A DNA stretch of 64,000 bases from Thuidium tamariscinum (lineage: Eukaryota > Streptophyta > Bryopsida > Hypnales > Thuidiaceae): the NCBI GenBank assembly GCA_947034885.2, contig OX344749.2, positions 5,719,501 through 5,783,500 of the forward strand. Reading direction: 5' to 3'. The notes beneath the pieces were generated by a model. That model made no database searches and had not been told where the DNA came from. It saw only the letters and a list, made by a program, of their open reading frames with translations. Each line of letters starts with the position of its first letter. The stretch's first letter is position 1. A program made the translations under genes and the position numbers. Shown in pieces: positions 48,608-63,400 of this stretch.

Positions 48608-48767
48608 TCCGAAAATCTATTTTTTTTTGGAATATTCATGATTTTCACTCGCTAATACTATAAAATATCATTTTTAGAAAACGTTGCGTCCAAAAATCTA
48701 TTTTTTTTGGAATATTCATGATTTTCGCTTGCTAATACTATAAAATATCATTTTTAGAAAATGTTGC
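48608..48767 (+). repeat. 80-bp tandem duplication
   Basis: Two copies, about 48608-48687 and 48688-48767, that differ at only a few bases (for example TTTTCACTCGC against TTTTCGCTTGC). Both contain GGAATATTCATGATTTTC. Confidence 0.85.
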
Positions 48768-49038
48768 ATCCAACTACGCTGAATTTCTTATTTGGACGGT
48801 TTTGGATGTTTCCATTATAATCAAGATGAACTTCCTGCTATGGCTAATATATAAATGTAGCATAAGAGAAAATTTCATTCCAAATGTGGGCATAATGAAT
48901 GTACAAGAATGTGCAATTATAACAAAAATCAGCCCAAACTGGTAGGCAGAGAATCTATAAAGTGGTCAATCAACTCATGTCTCCCATCAGATTTTCGACT
49001 GAATAAATTTTATTTTAAAAAAGGATTTAACTTTTCAA

Positions 49039-49039
<1 letters not shown>

Positions 49040-49093
<54 letters not shown>
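49040..49093. repeat. (ATT)n microsatellite
   Basis: About 18 uninterrupted ATT units. Confidence 0.95.
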
Positions 49094-49096
<3 letters not shown>

Positions 49097-49995
49097 TTCC
49101 CTGTAATTGCACTTTCATTGAAACTGAAACGGCCCCCCACATGAAAAGGCCCTCCACAGGGTCCAGATTTTCTGTAAATACCTACCCAAGCCACGTAGTA
49201 CCAGTCTACCATACCGATACGACTAGAGGTCTATAGTGCTCAAGAATAGACTGAGCGAAGCACGAAGGCAGATTCAGCGTGTCATCCAGGTGCTCTGCTA
49301 TTGGAATGGAATGGGGGCCATGAACTTATCGGTAGGAGCTTGGCGGAGTCCCCCAAGTCCCAGCTGCGCAACGGTGGGCACCAGAGCCGCTGGAGAATCA
49401 ACAGGATCAACGCCCACAACCGGCCGCCGTCAGTAGATGGAGCAGTTCTTGGGCTGTTTCTTGCGTACAGTACAGTACAGTATTGGGCTCGCTGGCACTC
49501 TCCTCCTTCTAATCAAGCTTATGAATTAAAAAATAGTCTCAGTAGCTCCGCCACTCTTTCGCACAAGGAGTTACCAGTACAAATTAGTTTACAACAATCC
49601 AAGATCTGTCGAACTGACTCTTAGCGATTACATCATCAATCAAAATCAGATGTTGCTGATTAGCGATTCCATTACATGAAAGCACGATGCTTTTCTTGCA
49701 CGTTTGTTGTTCTGCAAAACCATATGAATTCAACCTCTTGAAAGTGGTTTTCGAGACAAGAATCTGAAAGAATTTTGAAACCACCCAACAACCACGGTAA
49801 GTTCTCTCCACCAAGTAAACGCTTAGGAGGAATCGTTGGCAATTTCTAACTTTACAAAGGGCACAACTCTTTGCCTTTCTATGCACAATCCAAACCTTCA
49901 ACATCAAATGGGTTGAAAGGGCAACTACAGATATGTGACCATGAGGCGATAAGGGATGGAAAATAAGGATTGGAATGTATATCATAGCGGCGACT

Positions 49996-52900
49996 TTATT
50001 TTGAGCCATTCCGACGCCCACCCCTAAACAGGGTTGATCTCAAACGCTGGCTAAATGTGTCAAGTCTGCTGCTGTTCGCTGATGGGGCAGTCTCATTCAG
50101 TACAACTACATTCTTATTCTTCTGCTCAGCTTCCTTTTTGTCCACATCATGAAGAGAAGCCGCAATAGCCTCCATAAACATCTGTCACCAAAACAACAAA
50201 TATCCACATCCTCTTTAAAATTCTCGGAACTGATAATCATCATGCCATTTTCACCTCAAAAAGGGGCAAGAAGCTGATCAACTGATAAGAGGTACTTCAA
50301 AAACTTTGTCGAACTTATCCAGTTGGTCATACCCGCTCTTCGTCGTCAGAATTTGTAGGTTCGTTTTCAAAGAAGGGCTCGTAATTGGGCGAAGAATGTC
50401 CAGCAGATCCGTAATCGTCTCCAATATTGGAAACGGGCTCCCAGCATTTATCTCGCCCATTTGAAGAGGTTACCTTGGACTGGTTGGTATGGACCCCATT
50501 CTCAGACGCCTGCGCGATCATACCACGTGATTAGAACAGAGTATCGTACTTCGGAACAGTCTGCAACTACAGACCAGAACTTCACATATGGCTTAAATTT
50601 AAGAGTGTGGAACAGATAGGCTCCTGAAGTTCATATACCTCAGCACAAGACGATGTGCCTTCGAATCCATCCCGATCACAACCCCTGAGGTCAGAAAAGT
50701 CTCCTTGTTGGTCCGCGAGGTCCACAGGTACCTGCACAAATGTCCCAATAGATCAATTAGCACACTAACGTAAACACAGAATTGGGGTGCCATTATCTCA
50801 GTCCCAAAAATTAATCACAAACGTATCGTACTCCCCAACTTCAGGGAAACAACTAGTCGAAATATGGATGATCGATAAACAATCGAGAGAGAGCAATAAC
50901 AAATACGTCTATAGAAGAAGAGATTGAGCAGCAGCATCCGAGAAAAATAGCTGCTTAGGAAACATAAGATTAAGAAAGACTCGTACAACTGTTCGACTCA
51001 TCTGCCACCGAGAACGTGTCTGCGACAGTGCATCCTCTGTCGACTCTGAACTTGGGCCTATTTCAATCACCAGAAGATCCAAGTATTAGTCATCCCATCT
51101 GACAAATGTGTCTGGATGGAAACTGAAATACATGCTGAAACGAAGATATGAATTCAGCTACAGATTTCTTAAAAAAACGTCTATCGCGACCAGAAACTTC
51201 AAAGTGAATAAGTACCTTCGGAACTGGTACCAGCAGCAGGAGACGACTCAGTATTGGTGTCGGAAGGTGGTCGCACTGCCCCCAACATCTCATAGAGCGT
51301 ATCCTGAAATAAGCAAGGAAATCTCAAAGAAGACTTAAAAGGCAATTAAAAAACCCTTCAAAACTAATGTACGAGCCAGTCAGCTGCAAAATGTTAACAT
51401 TTCGGAATATGTTCAAAAGCAAGAAGAAGAAAAAGGAGATGCACCTCATCTAAATCATCAATATCCAGCGCATCATCAAAGAAGATTGGTTCAGGCACTT
51501 CCGGAACAACCGGTGCATCAGGAGGTCGCAAAACATTGTAAAAGAATATCGTGATGGAATCGTAGTAAAACTGGGGTCGCGGAGAATTGTGGTCTCCATC
51601 AAACTTGATTATATTTTTGTCACCCTGTAACATAGAACCGGAGACGATATAAATCCAGTTCTGCTTGAAGAGGCCTGAACTCTCCGAAAAAACTCATCTA
51701 ATCAAGCTTCAAAAAGTGTTTCTATAATTTTGAGTGTACATGTCAGTACAAGGGCAGTGAATTCATGTCCTTGCCATACATGATAATGCCAACAGATTTA
51801 ACTTGTGGTTCAACGTAGTACAGTTCTCACGTTCAGCTTGTTGCGGCGTTGCTGTTTCTCAGTAACTTACAAATTATAAATCATGATGACGCCTGTCAAT
51901 AAGCTGAAAATGTGCACAAGACAAGAGACATTTGCGGTGATACTTACTGTATAAGCCTTAAAGATGAGATCAGAATGATGAGGTTGTATAAATACGTCAT
52001 CCGTTGCATGTCCAAAGAGAGCTGGAATGTGCGATTTCCTGGCCACCTGAAGAATAATGACGCAAATGAGTCTTGCAAGGCTATTTTAAGAACCGTTCGT
52101 CAATTCTCAAAAGAAGTCCCAAGAGTTACTTCAATATGATAAGTTTGGGATTAACCTGGACAGTGTCAAGGTCCATGATATCAAAGTGGGCCTTCTTTTG
52201 TATGGCCTTCCGCATGTACTGCACAGCCACCTTTACCTGCATCCAAGCACCATGCAGCAGGAATATCAGTAGCCTGCACGTATGCCCCCCGACCAGAAGA
52301 GGAACCAGTATATTTTAGAGCAACTAAAACAAAAAGTGGAAGTCATTACTAGCTATTTACATTTCTTTATCTCGTAACTGACCCTATCCTTCTGATCCAT
52401 ACAAGGGATTCATCGTGCAAACGGCAAAATCAGGGATCATGGTAAAACAACCATTACCGTGAACTTTGGAAGCCGAATCTTGTATACATCCACAAGTTCC
52501 ATCATGAGATTGTTAAGATTGGCAAAAGGGCTGTCCAGGACCATGCCAGCAATAAGAGGGTCTTGAGCTCCGTACATTAGGCTGTAATGATCGACAACAT
52601 GAGTACAGAGCACCAACAAAATGATTACTGTGCGCCAACAAGACGATTAGAGTGAACTCTACAAGTTATTGATATAAATGGGACTTGCAATTTATAACAT
52701 GCAGACGGAACGCGAGGCCTCAGATCTATGAGACGTATTAACAGTGACCAAAGAGATCATTTAATTTATAAGAAGTAAACACATGCAAAACTGTCTTGCA
52801 TCCATAATCGTTAAAAATTTAAAGGGTGACAAAGGCTTTTACTCGACATTTCCTGGACGTGCAATCTCTACTACAGTGTCTTGAAGGCGAAAGGGTGAGA

Positions 52901-54659
52901 TGAATGTAATACCAGGTAACAGCTCCCATGGAGCGCCCCCATAAACCAATGCAGGAAACTTGCTCATCAGTTCGCAAATGATTCACGACTGCTTTCAAAT
53001 CATCTGTCTGTACACAGTGTAGACGGTAATATACGTCAGCCCTGTAATCCAATATAAAAGTGTGCCATATAAATGGATTTTCATGGGCTCCTGTGCACGC
53101 TACCAGCATTATTACTCCTACTCTACCGGTACCCAGACATCGTCAGAAGATCCCTATCAAAGTATGAGTGTAGGCAAGCAAGAGCCACACACACACATTT
53201 TCTCAGGAAGCAAATATTCAGTCACACAATGAAAATAATTTTAAACCCATGACGGGCATTATGTCATAAAAAGAAAGATGGTCAAACAGCAGAAACCCAT
53301 CACAAAGAAGCAGATCACAGAAATCAGATACCTCATTCCAGCCCAAGCTGACGTAATTGCCATCAGACAAACCCGAGCCTGAGAAGTCTAATGTAAAGAC
53401 AGTTATATTACACGGTAGAAGTATAATGGCTGCTTCATTTGCATCGGCTCGGCACCCACTGTATATTGACATGAAACCCATTCATCTCATTATTAAACAA
53501 TAAATGACACAAGTCCGAACACAAGATTTCAAGCGTAACGAAAATTGCCAACTATTCTAATCCTTGCTAGTAAGGTACTTCACACACTATCAGCTCCACC
53601 AAATAACTAGAAGCCTGCAGCATTAAATTCAAACTAATAATACCTCAAAGTCAAGGATAAATCTGGAAGAACAATAAAGCAGATAATAGCAATACCAGCA
53701 TATAAACATGATTATGAAGCATCCAACGATTCATTAGAATCGTTGTTACTTACCTGTTGCCATGACAGTACACAACGCAAGGAAGGGGTTCATCCTTGGG
53801 AGGAGATTGGGGCATGTAGTGACTACATTGCATTACATGACCTCTGCTATTTATAACCTGCAAAATACCACGTAAATACCAGATCAGATTATTGCTAAGC
53901 CAACCTGATATCAGTCTTTGAGCAAGTTGCTCTCAAGGAGGTGCTCATTTATGCTGCAGGAAAGCACAAGAAAACAAAAAACAAGATATAAAACATCCCT
54001 ATATGGACAACACCAAAATCCTTGCAGCATTAGCTAAAGAGGTACCCATTTCAAAACTGTCTAGATTCATACACACAAAATCTGATCTCACAATACCGTA
54101 TACACGCACAATTCTAAACTTCACTCGCACACTTCATACATGATCGAAAAATTAATCACCCTGAGTAATGACCAACCTGGAGATCTTTTCGCAAGTACTT
54201 CCGGTTTTTCAGCATAAATTCATGCTCAAGCAAATCGAGAGATGCGCTGTAATTCGCTCTGCAACAAGAATGCGTGCCGTTCACAAAACATTGTTAGCAC
54301 TTGCAAAATCCAATGAGTAGAAAGATGTCTATCACCTTCAGAAAGCGAAAACACCTAACATTTATCAATCTTGCTTCGATCCCCTTTGAAGAATTTCATG
54401 TTACGCCGTGCTTGAGATAAAGTTCAACAACGACTTTCCAACAACAATATTTCTACTCCATTGCCGAGATGGCACAAGTAGAAACCAAATTATTGCCATT
54501 CTTAACTTCGGCACTGCAGCGAAAAGTCACTGCAAACCGAATGAAAGCCAGCATTCTGTTAGGCTGTCATTATAAAGACAAATTACAGAAAATTAGAAAT
54601 ATAGACCAAGAAGATTACCGTGGAGGCCGAATCACAAAGTTTACTAATTGCTCCATCAT
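49996..54659 (-). CDS. Alpha/beta hydrolase (serine aminopeptidase/esterase-like), 14 exons
   Basis: Model: 54659-54619, 54258-54177, 53857-53754, 53458-53332, 53007-52913, 52581-52458, 52236-52156, 52046-51948, 51624-51445, 51303-51216, 51057-50987, 50731-50639, 50509-50333, 50181-49996. Every junction is GT-AG and in phase, giving 515 residues with no stop. It starts MMEQLVNFVIRPPRANYSAS, the usual start of a conserved plant family. The fold shows VVYCHGNS (oxyanion strand), the nucleophile elbow GLWGRSMGA with Ser144, an acid in HATDDVF (Asp234 or Asp235) and His263 in FDGDHNS, so the triad is complete. The C-terminal 200 residues are acidic to Ser-rich and low in complexity, and end in basic RGGRRNGSK. 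The substrate is unknown; a cytosolic or membrane-associated hydrolase is likely. The gene looks functional. Confidence 0.9.
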
Positions 54660-56760
54660 CCTAGCCAGGGAAATAATACAGATCTCCCACACAGCTCTTC
54701 CGGAGATCCCGCTGATTGTTGATTACTATCAACCGCAGGCCAATTTTAGTCGCGCCATGAACCTAAGTTTTCCCTTTTCCATCCTCAGAAGCTCCTTCTT
54801 GCTGAACTCCAACAAAAAAAAAATCATTCCTACTCTGACCTAACTTATGACCTTCACTTCCCACCGGCGCCCATGGATATACGCTCTTTCAAAATCATCT
54901 GGTTTTGCACTGTCACCTAACCTCGGAGGACCTCGAGAGGCAGGTTTATAGAGGATGCCTAATGTCTGCTTACAGTGCCACCGCCCCGAAATCACCAGTC
55001 CTTCAAACTTCAATCCTATAACTAACATGCTAGAATCCCGCCCTTGCTGGAGTAATGTGCGAACAAACCTCTAACGTCCAACAGATTGCAGTCTTCTTTG
55101 GTAGCAACTTTTCCAAAACCACATGAAGCACTTCAGAGACTTAGCACTTCAGAAATATCTCAACCTGACCACCTTCCAGCTTCTGAGTAAGCTCTGCAAA
55201 AAATTACTCAAGTATCTCCTCTTAACTGACTCAGGCGAACTAGAAACGCAGCACAATGCTCACTTCGCTGTACCCGGGCCTTGACAGCAATTTCTTCTGG
55301 TATTCGTCTTATTCCCTTCCGTTCCAGAGAAGAAACAAAACGATTTATGCACTCAATCTTGGATCAAGTTCTCCCCAGCGATACTGCGATTACTGTCTTC
55401 CTAGAGGAAAACCTGATTAAAAAATCATCCAAGACACTACCCTATTAGTAAACATGACTATCAAATCAGTGAAAGAAAGCTAGTAATCATATGATAAAAA
55501 TGGCGGCTCACAAGACCACTCAACAAACTGCTAAACAAAAGCTACAGGTTGAAGAAGATAGAGGTTTCTGCGCGAAAACGTAACCAACAGAACCAAATCG
55601 ACCAAGACTATAGACGCATAAACTTTTCTCACTGCTTTAACCCTCGACGAAGTAAAAGAATTCGAAGTAGTTTGAAATTTGAACATCCGGTTCCGAAAAT
55701 CCAATCACCGACGAAACACACAGCACAACGACTGCAGGAAGTTATGAACAAAGAAATAAAAATCCTTCACGATGCGTCACTCAAAAACACCTAGTCCTGG
55801 TTGCGGGTAAGACATACACGATAATCTGCCGCACAGCAAGAAAACCTAAAAGAATCAACTCCCCGTGACTTTAAACTATCAAAATCCCTCTCAACCGGCT
55901 CCAAGAATTTATGCAATTCGCAAGAATATCAACCCTAAGTGAAAACCATCCGCGCACACTACAACTAGAAGCCTTCTTTAACTGTACACTCAAAGCAGCG
56001 CGTCCCCGAACGCACTCAAACTATCTCCTGGTCAAATTTCCCGAACAGTCCTCACTCCCGACACCTCTTCAAAAACTTCGAATCACATCCATCCACACCG
56101 TACACCAAGCCGTACCCTCTCACAACACCAGAAAACGCACCGAAACACGCTCCCGCCACCGAACACGCCACCACCCACAGATCTGTTTCCACACCTCCGT
56201 ATTCGCCATGATTACATACTCTCGGAGGTTCCTTCCATAACAAAAGGCAGATCGACTCTGCATGCGACTCGGCGCATGGACAGCCAGGCATCTTACAGAT
56301 GAAAAAAGAAAAGCAACAAATCGAACAGAGAGAACACACGAACTTACTGAACTGGACTTCCCGTGCAAACCCTGACGTCCTGGAACCGACGACTCGGCAC
56401 GGCTGTCGAAAAAGAAAAACACTCGCGGGAGTCGCGGGAGCGGAGATTCCCAGCGCAGCAATGTCTGACAGTTGCCGTTTCTGTAGCGCCTGTTAACGAG
56501 CGACGCGCGCGTTGCGGGAATCCGATGGCGCAGGAGGCGGATTGAATGACTGCCTTGCCGTCGATTGCAAGTTTGTAACGATAGCTTCGAAGACGAAGCT
56601 TGGGCTGAATGCAGGAAGACGATGCAGGCGAACTGGCGACGCCAGCACAGACACTAGGGGTTGAGAACCGGAGGGGTTCGCCCCTGGTCATAGCCGGATC
56701 TCGACCGCCTGTCCCGGTCACATTCCCCCGATTGATTGAGTGGCAAATCCAAACAGGTAG
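54660..56760. promoter_or_regulatory. Upstream region of the hydrolase gene
   Basis: It is less AT-rich than most of the window, with a GC-rich core at about 56.3-56.7 kb and no protein recognised on either strand. It is probably the promoter and 5' untranslated region of the minus-strand hydrolase, possibly with a long leader intron. Confidence 0.4.
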
Positions 56761-59700
56761 GCTAGCTTACTAGTGAGCCCTATTGTCGGCACGATTGGGA
56801 TGAAAACTGGGAGCACTGTGACGTAACTGAGTCATTCGTTCGGGGAATGGCGAGCGTATAGTACGGAGTACAAGTTTACATTGTGTTGGGTCCAGGGCTT
56901 TTTTTTCTTCTTTCAAATGCCAGATTGCACCAAAATAAAATTTGGCTACAAAATGGCAAAAAAAAATATGAAGTTTTTCACAAGAAAACTTTGTATTAAT
57001 AAAAAAAATTGGATGAAATCACCAAATTATGGATGAAAATAGAAGTATGTTCATGTAATATATGTTAGTGTGATATTTTCTATCCAATATGTGGATGACT
57101 GTTGAAATTTAAAGCACCACTATAACATTTTATATTGGCATTTGGGTACATCATAAAATATTCTTAAAAAGTTTTAGTTGGGCCTTCTTTTATATAAATA
57201 AGTACATAGAGCTTTCAAATTGATAGGAAAAGTGGGATGCACCTACTTGCTTAAATATTTTGATCTAATAGGTTATGTTGTTTAAATCAACTAGAAGACC
57301 ATCTTTTAAGGATGAAATTTAGTCTAGACTCAAATAAAACCATAAACACAATGAAGAGCTTACTACAAAGAAAGGTGGAACAATCGAATGATCATTGGTG
57401 ACTATAGAAATCATCCATTTTGATGCCATGAAAATCAATAATATAAAAAATCCAAAAATACTCATTAGAAAGTATTGTAGAAGACCTCTCCTTTCCACCT
57501 TTAATTTTGAAGCTGAATAGTAGTGCACTTCTATCCTATACAAGAGAATTCCTTCATTTTCTTTATCACTCATTGGATGCCAAACGTCCACTTCAACATT
57601 TATGGCTTGAAGTAGAATGAAGAATAACTTGTAGAGGCCCAATACTATATGTAGATGCAAAAAATTGTACTACAATATGATAGCTTACAACCCATTAAAG
57701 AATGTTATTGCTATATTTCTATAATATATTTTATCTAGATGCAATTATTTTATACAAATTTTTTGTTACAATATCTTCATTATACTTTGTGAAGTTACCA
57801 CAAGCCTCTTTTAGATAAGCTACATTATTGTAGACATCAATCTAGCATGGTCAATCTTGGATAATCCCATCATAGCCATCCAACAAACTTACTGAATAAT
57901 TTTTTATACGAGTAAAGCAAAGAGTAATACTACTAGAATTTGGCACTCTTAGAATGTTCAAAATGTGATTTACAAATGATTTGGTGGCTATAATAGAGGC
58001 ATGTAGTTTTTGAGTGCAAATTCACCAATGAACACTACATTGAAGTAGATATTTTGTATGAATGGATTTAGAGTTAGCTAGCATAAAAATTAACATATTT
58101 AATCTAACATGCATACTACAAATGCTCCAAATTCTACAACTACAAGCAATGTTGAATAGTATATTCTTGTAATAAATGACTTAGACTATACTAAATAATC
58201 ATTTTATTTTATTATTTTCTAAACCCAATTTGAATGAGTAAGATGACCATTGTAAATTCTCTTTTTGTTCAATTTTGGAAAATACCTAGTGCTCCTTAAC
58301 CCTTAAGCACCGAGATTCATCTCCAAAATCATTATGAAGAGCTATTTTAAAGCATATTTTGGAATTGACATGCGAATAAAAGCTATAGAATTTGAGTTCT
58401 AGATTCTATCAATATGGTTAGATTTGTCAATGCTATCACCAATATTTTTATAATTTTTGAAAGGAAAAATTCTAAAATCATTCTAAATTTAATTACAAGC
58501 AAAGCATTGACATTTTTTGAGTAAATTTTGTTGGAAAAGACTTGAAATTAAGTTTTTTTGACATGGTCATTTTTGGAAATTTTTATGTTATTAGATTCTA
58601 TGACCTCACTTTTGCAATTCTAAATTTGAACTAGAATCAATCCAAGTCAATCACTTGGCATACTTTCACATTTGTAATTTTAGAGAAATAGGTGCTCTAC
58701 TAACACCAAATCCAATCATTGGATAGGACGACAACTTCATAAAGTATTTATAAAAATTAAGATGATTTTCATCTAAATTGTAATGATAAAGAAATCTAGA
58801 TTTTAGTCTATACATCATCCAAAAATTGGATGCCAGAGCACTCCAAGGATAATAGATCTAAGGCATACCAACTTTGAAACCCATAACAATTATCAATGGA
58901 ATGTGATTCTCTTTCGTAATATTTTCTACACTTTTTTTCCAATTGAGGAAATAAACAAATAACTATCTTCCTTACCACTCCTCCAAGGGATCAAATTGGA
59001 GACTATGGCCACATTAGGCTTGTTTCCAAGGAGATCAAGTAACGTAGTCTACTCTTACAATGATCTTTTAAGAATTGGTTGCATTTCAAGGGGGGAAACT
59101 AAACTCTTTGAAACAATTTTGTGGAATTAGTTATGAATTTTTGAAGTTGAAATGTAATGGTCACCAAAAGTGTCCATCTCTTGAAATGCAAAATGTACCT
59201 ATTTATTAAAGGCTTAGAGCAAGGTTGCTTTAAGAGCACCCTACCTTAGAATGTTAGAGGCCACTTTTAGAGCAGCCACCTCCTAAAATTTACGTTATCA
59301 ATACATTGAAAAAAGAAAAATGTACCTCTATGTTAATGGTTGCTTTCAGAGCACCCTAACTTAAAGTGTTAGAGGTTGCTTACAGAGCAAGGTCACTTTC
59401 AGAGCAGCCTACCTTACAGTGCCTGACTGGCTACTCCTCACTAACTGTCCACCTGGACTTCATGTTCGTCATGTTTCCAGTTTGTGGAGTAAAGTCTGCC
59501 TTATCTCAAGTTCAATGGTAGAATTGTTTTTATTGTTTTTGTTTTACTTTTAAGTCAGGCAGTTTCGAGTCATAACTTAGTATAAAATGGAGAAACTCTT
59601 GATACTTAGATTGAGAATTCCTCTGTTGTATTATTAGTACAGTACAGTACGGTACGGTACTCTTTCTCTAATTGGAAGTCCAAATCATTTAAGGAGTGTC

Positions 59701-60444
59701 TGAAGTACTGTATAGCACTTCTGTCCTTTAAAAGTTTCCCAGAGGGACTTTATGTGAAGCTTCTATTTTTCTTTTTTCTACTTTTCCTCTGAAAGTTTAC
59801 ATGATGAGATATCTACTCAAGTGATCCTCATGTTTTTGGTTGCATTCGTCCAATAATTTCATGTTCCAGGTAGTAGAAGCTTTTGGACTGCGACATCAGT
59901 TGTCAGAGTGCGGCATTGGTTCTTCTGATTCCATTTTAACATCGAACAGGAAACGGCATCCAAATTTGATAAACAAAGGAGTTCACAAAGCTTACACTGA
60001 TTTATACAAGCAGTGTGCGTGACAATAATTTACCAAAGCCACGCTATTTCAATTAATGCAGGGCTAAAATATTGTTGTAGTATTATTGTGGTACTAATTT
60101 CCACCCCAATAACCACTTTGAGCCCTCACAGATGGGAAAAATTAGTGTAGTTGCAAGGGCCCTCAGAGCTTCTATTCAACTACGCTCCGTCCATTCATAG
60201 TTCTTTGCACATGACGATCCCGTGCTTTGTATATGGGTTCTAGAAAGCTATTAAGTACTTCAGCTTTGGCCAGTCCAAAAAGTCAAATGAAACTAAGTAG
60301 ACAACGAATCAATCTCGCCCACACTCTCAAGCACGTCAAACATAAAAGAAGAATCCATCAATCTTTCAACACCAGATTAAAAAATTATTATTGCAAATTT
60401 GCCATCTTCTCAGACATCGTTAGCTGTGTGACTCCTGCACAATC
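56761..60444. other. Gene-free stretch
   Basis: AT-rich to about 59.2 kb with no gene seen. From 59.2 kb it contains the degenerate repeat listed separately. A GTACAGTACAGTACGGTACG run lies near 59638; a similar GTACAGTACAGTACAGTA lies near 49468. Confidence 0.5.
59215..59425 (+). repeat. Degenerate short tandem repeat
   Basis: Recurring modules TTGCTTTMAGAGCACCCTA and CTTARAATGTTAGAGG, period roughly 60-70 bp, about three copies. Confidence 0.6.
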
Positions 60445-63400
60445 CTACTCCGGAAGAGTGACTACCTGGCTTAAGATCAGGTCCGACAAGGATTTGCCGT
60501 GGCGGTCCAGCCTTCGAGAGCAAGTCACCCCACCATCGAGTACCTCTTTCACCACAATGTTCAGAGCCGCTACACCTGGTACGGCATAGACCTCTGCCAA
60601 AGACCCCATCCCCTGCAAAGAGCTTGAAGAAACATCATCACGGCTAAGGCGGAGAAGGTGCTTCAGGACTCCAATCACCCAGGTTGGGGTGATAATGAGC
60701 TGCAGCCGAGCCAGATCTGTCCGGCAGTGCGGAATGACACTCACGTTGAGTTGGTTGCCTTTGTCACCTGTTCTTCCGTGGGCCACTTTGTAGAGCGGCA
60801 GCTCCACACCTGATGGGGCTGGCAATGCTGGAAGTTGGGAGGAGATTCTAGTTCGCATTGCAGTGATCATACCTGTTTCGTAGCCTCCAAATAGGTCAAT
60901 ATATTGGCCTATCGTCAGAACGATTATGGCAATTATGTAGGGATTTAACTCCATAGTGCACAAATGGCCAGAATTGTCCGCTTGTATATCCACAGGAGTC
61001 GCAAGAAATCATTAACATATTCAAGGAAAGGTAACAGTAGAATAAGAAATCATATCCTACATTTTCAAACGATATTCTAAGCATGTTCAGAAGCTTCCTA
61101 TGATTGACTATTAGCTTCCAAAGAGGATTTTCTACTTCTAGTTCAGAAACTTGGCGAATAGTGACAGGAAGCAGTAATGGACACTGTTACCTGCTTCGTT
61201 GAGTGTTTTTGAAGACGGGATTAAACGAGTGCTTCCAGGACTACGCCTCCAGGATGTCTTCCACTGAACTTGCTCACGAGGGACCTGCACCGATTAATGA
61301 CACTGATGAGACACAATGTTTGTATGAGGCCTGGGTTTCTTAATCTAAGTTAAGACTCCCAAGTAGGTAAATAAAAACCATGTTATGAGGTTAAGAAGAG
61401 AAAGGATGTACGGAGTACATTGTAAAAATGAAAGAACTGTTGATGAGAGAAGAGTCCATACCAGGGATTTATGTAGAAGTATCTCGTGGTTAAGCCCTGT
61501 TCTGTCCATTGAGGGCAACAAGTTGAGTTAGGAATTCGGTGTCAATGACAAACATACGGCATTAGACATGCTCAATCAAGCATATGGTCTCACCATTTCA
61601 AAGGTTATAGGAACACCCGTCAGAACAGAGTGATTCGCAAGATCTGCAGCACTACTTTCAGACACTGCTCTATAATGTCCTGAATCTCACTTGCCTCACC
61701 TAATTCCACCGCCACCGGCAGGACCATTGGTGTAGAGAGCTTCGAACTCCTGAATGAATTTTGAAGCATGCGTCTGCATCTCAAAGAGTCCGTCCATACG
61801 CAACCGCACCTCATTTGTTACGGAATTGGCCAGGGTTGCTTCATCCAAAGAGAATATCTGAAGACTATCCTGACCAACATGGCATGAAAGGATGCAGGAA
61901 GAAACTCCAGGATGAGTCTCCTCCAACCATGCTCGCACCTGTTACTCGTCTCAATCATTATTTGGGTTCCAGTGTACCAGTTATCCACATTCACAACACT
62001 GTACAAAATTCTCTCGAAAATCAACAATTTGTTTCAAAACCCAACCATGCCATCTTAGGATCGCCTGACATTGGAAAAAGGTAACGCATTTGACGTCGTT
62101 GTATACGGTACTTATGTTCCTTCAGTGCACTACCGATTTTGGCATATATCGTCAAGAATAGCTGCTAATTAAAATCTCGACACTATAAGGTTGAAAAGAC
62201 TTACCAGATAATCAGCAGCAGCAGCTCGTTCAAGGCATGAGCTGCCCCCGTAGGAAATCTCTCCCCATCCCTTCCACCCACAATGCTGTGATCGCCCAAT
62301 CACACACAAAACTCAGCCCACGTCCTAAGTAAGATGCTGTTACTTGAATTCAGCTTCTGGCATTGAAGTACAAGACTACAGTAGCAACTCTGCTCAACCC
62401 CACCTTACCTTGGGAACTAATCGCAGGAGCTCTACAGGTGCAGACAGGGTTGCAGGCTGTGCACCCTTGGCCACGACTCGGTCAGTAGAAAAGGGCTCGA
62501 AGCACACATTGGTGAAGTTCACTATCTGGCAAGGAGAAGAGTAAATTCCGTGATCCATCCATAATCTCAAACATTCCATGCACAAGATTCTAAAGCTCCA
62601 TGAATCATCAAAGATCAGAACAACAACGAAGTTGCAACATTGATACTTCCCGAAGCTCAGCAGAGACTGACAATTCTTATGCTTGGGACGCATACCACAT
62701 CAGGCGTAATGTATCTTGCAGGATCCCCAATCTCATAAAGAAGTTGTTGCGTGCATGTGGCAACACTCAGCTCCCCTCCACTATTCTTTATCTTTCCCAG
62801 TATAACTCCACCATCCCATGTCACATCGGCATAGGGCAGTGATGCGGCGAGGAGCTGTCCAAAGGACGAAGACCGCAGAGGGTCAGCTGTCAAGAATAGC
62901 AACAAAACAGCAATAAGTCACACTGAGACTTCATTACTGAATACTTCAATCAACTTCCCCATTGCCAATAGACATAAGCACTATGGACACGGGTAAATGT
63001 GTACTGTAGATACACAGTACCACCGCACGGACGTGATATGAGATCCACCGAAGATGCGAATTTGAGAATTTGGCTGCTTGACGAAGTGAACTAGCACGAC
63101 AGAATAATTACCAGGGTGCATGAAGTATCCACCAGTCAACTGACACCCACATTCAAGAAGATGGCCTGCAAGTGTCCCTTGAGCAAGATACTGCCAATCT
63201 TGCCACTTCCAACCAAGCTCATAAATCTGCAAAGGATTAACAACCCAAAACAAACTCACATCTCATGCTCTTTCCGATCATTTCCTCAAAGAAAGCGTCA
63301 CGTGGATCATAAAGCAGCATAAGAAATTCAATGTCAACCAGATCTTATGAACGATTGGCCTTTAGCGACTGCTTCATGGGATTCCAAATTTCAGCCTTGA

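Noticed and set aside
49236..49624. GC-rich open frames downstream of the hydrolase
   Set aside because: No protein is recognised and there is no splice or start context; more likely non-coding DNA beyond the hydrolase stop.
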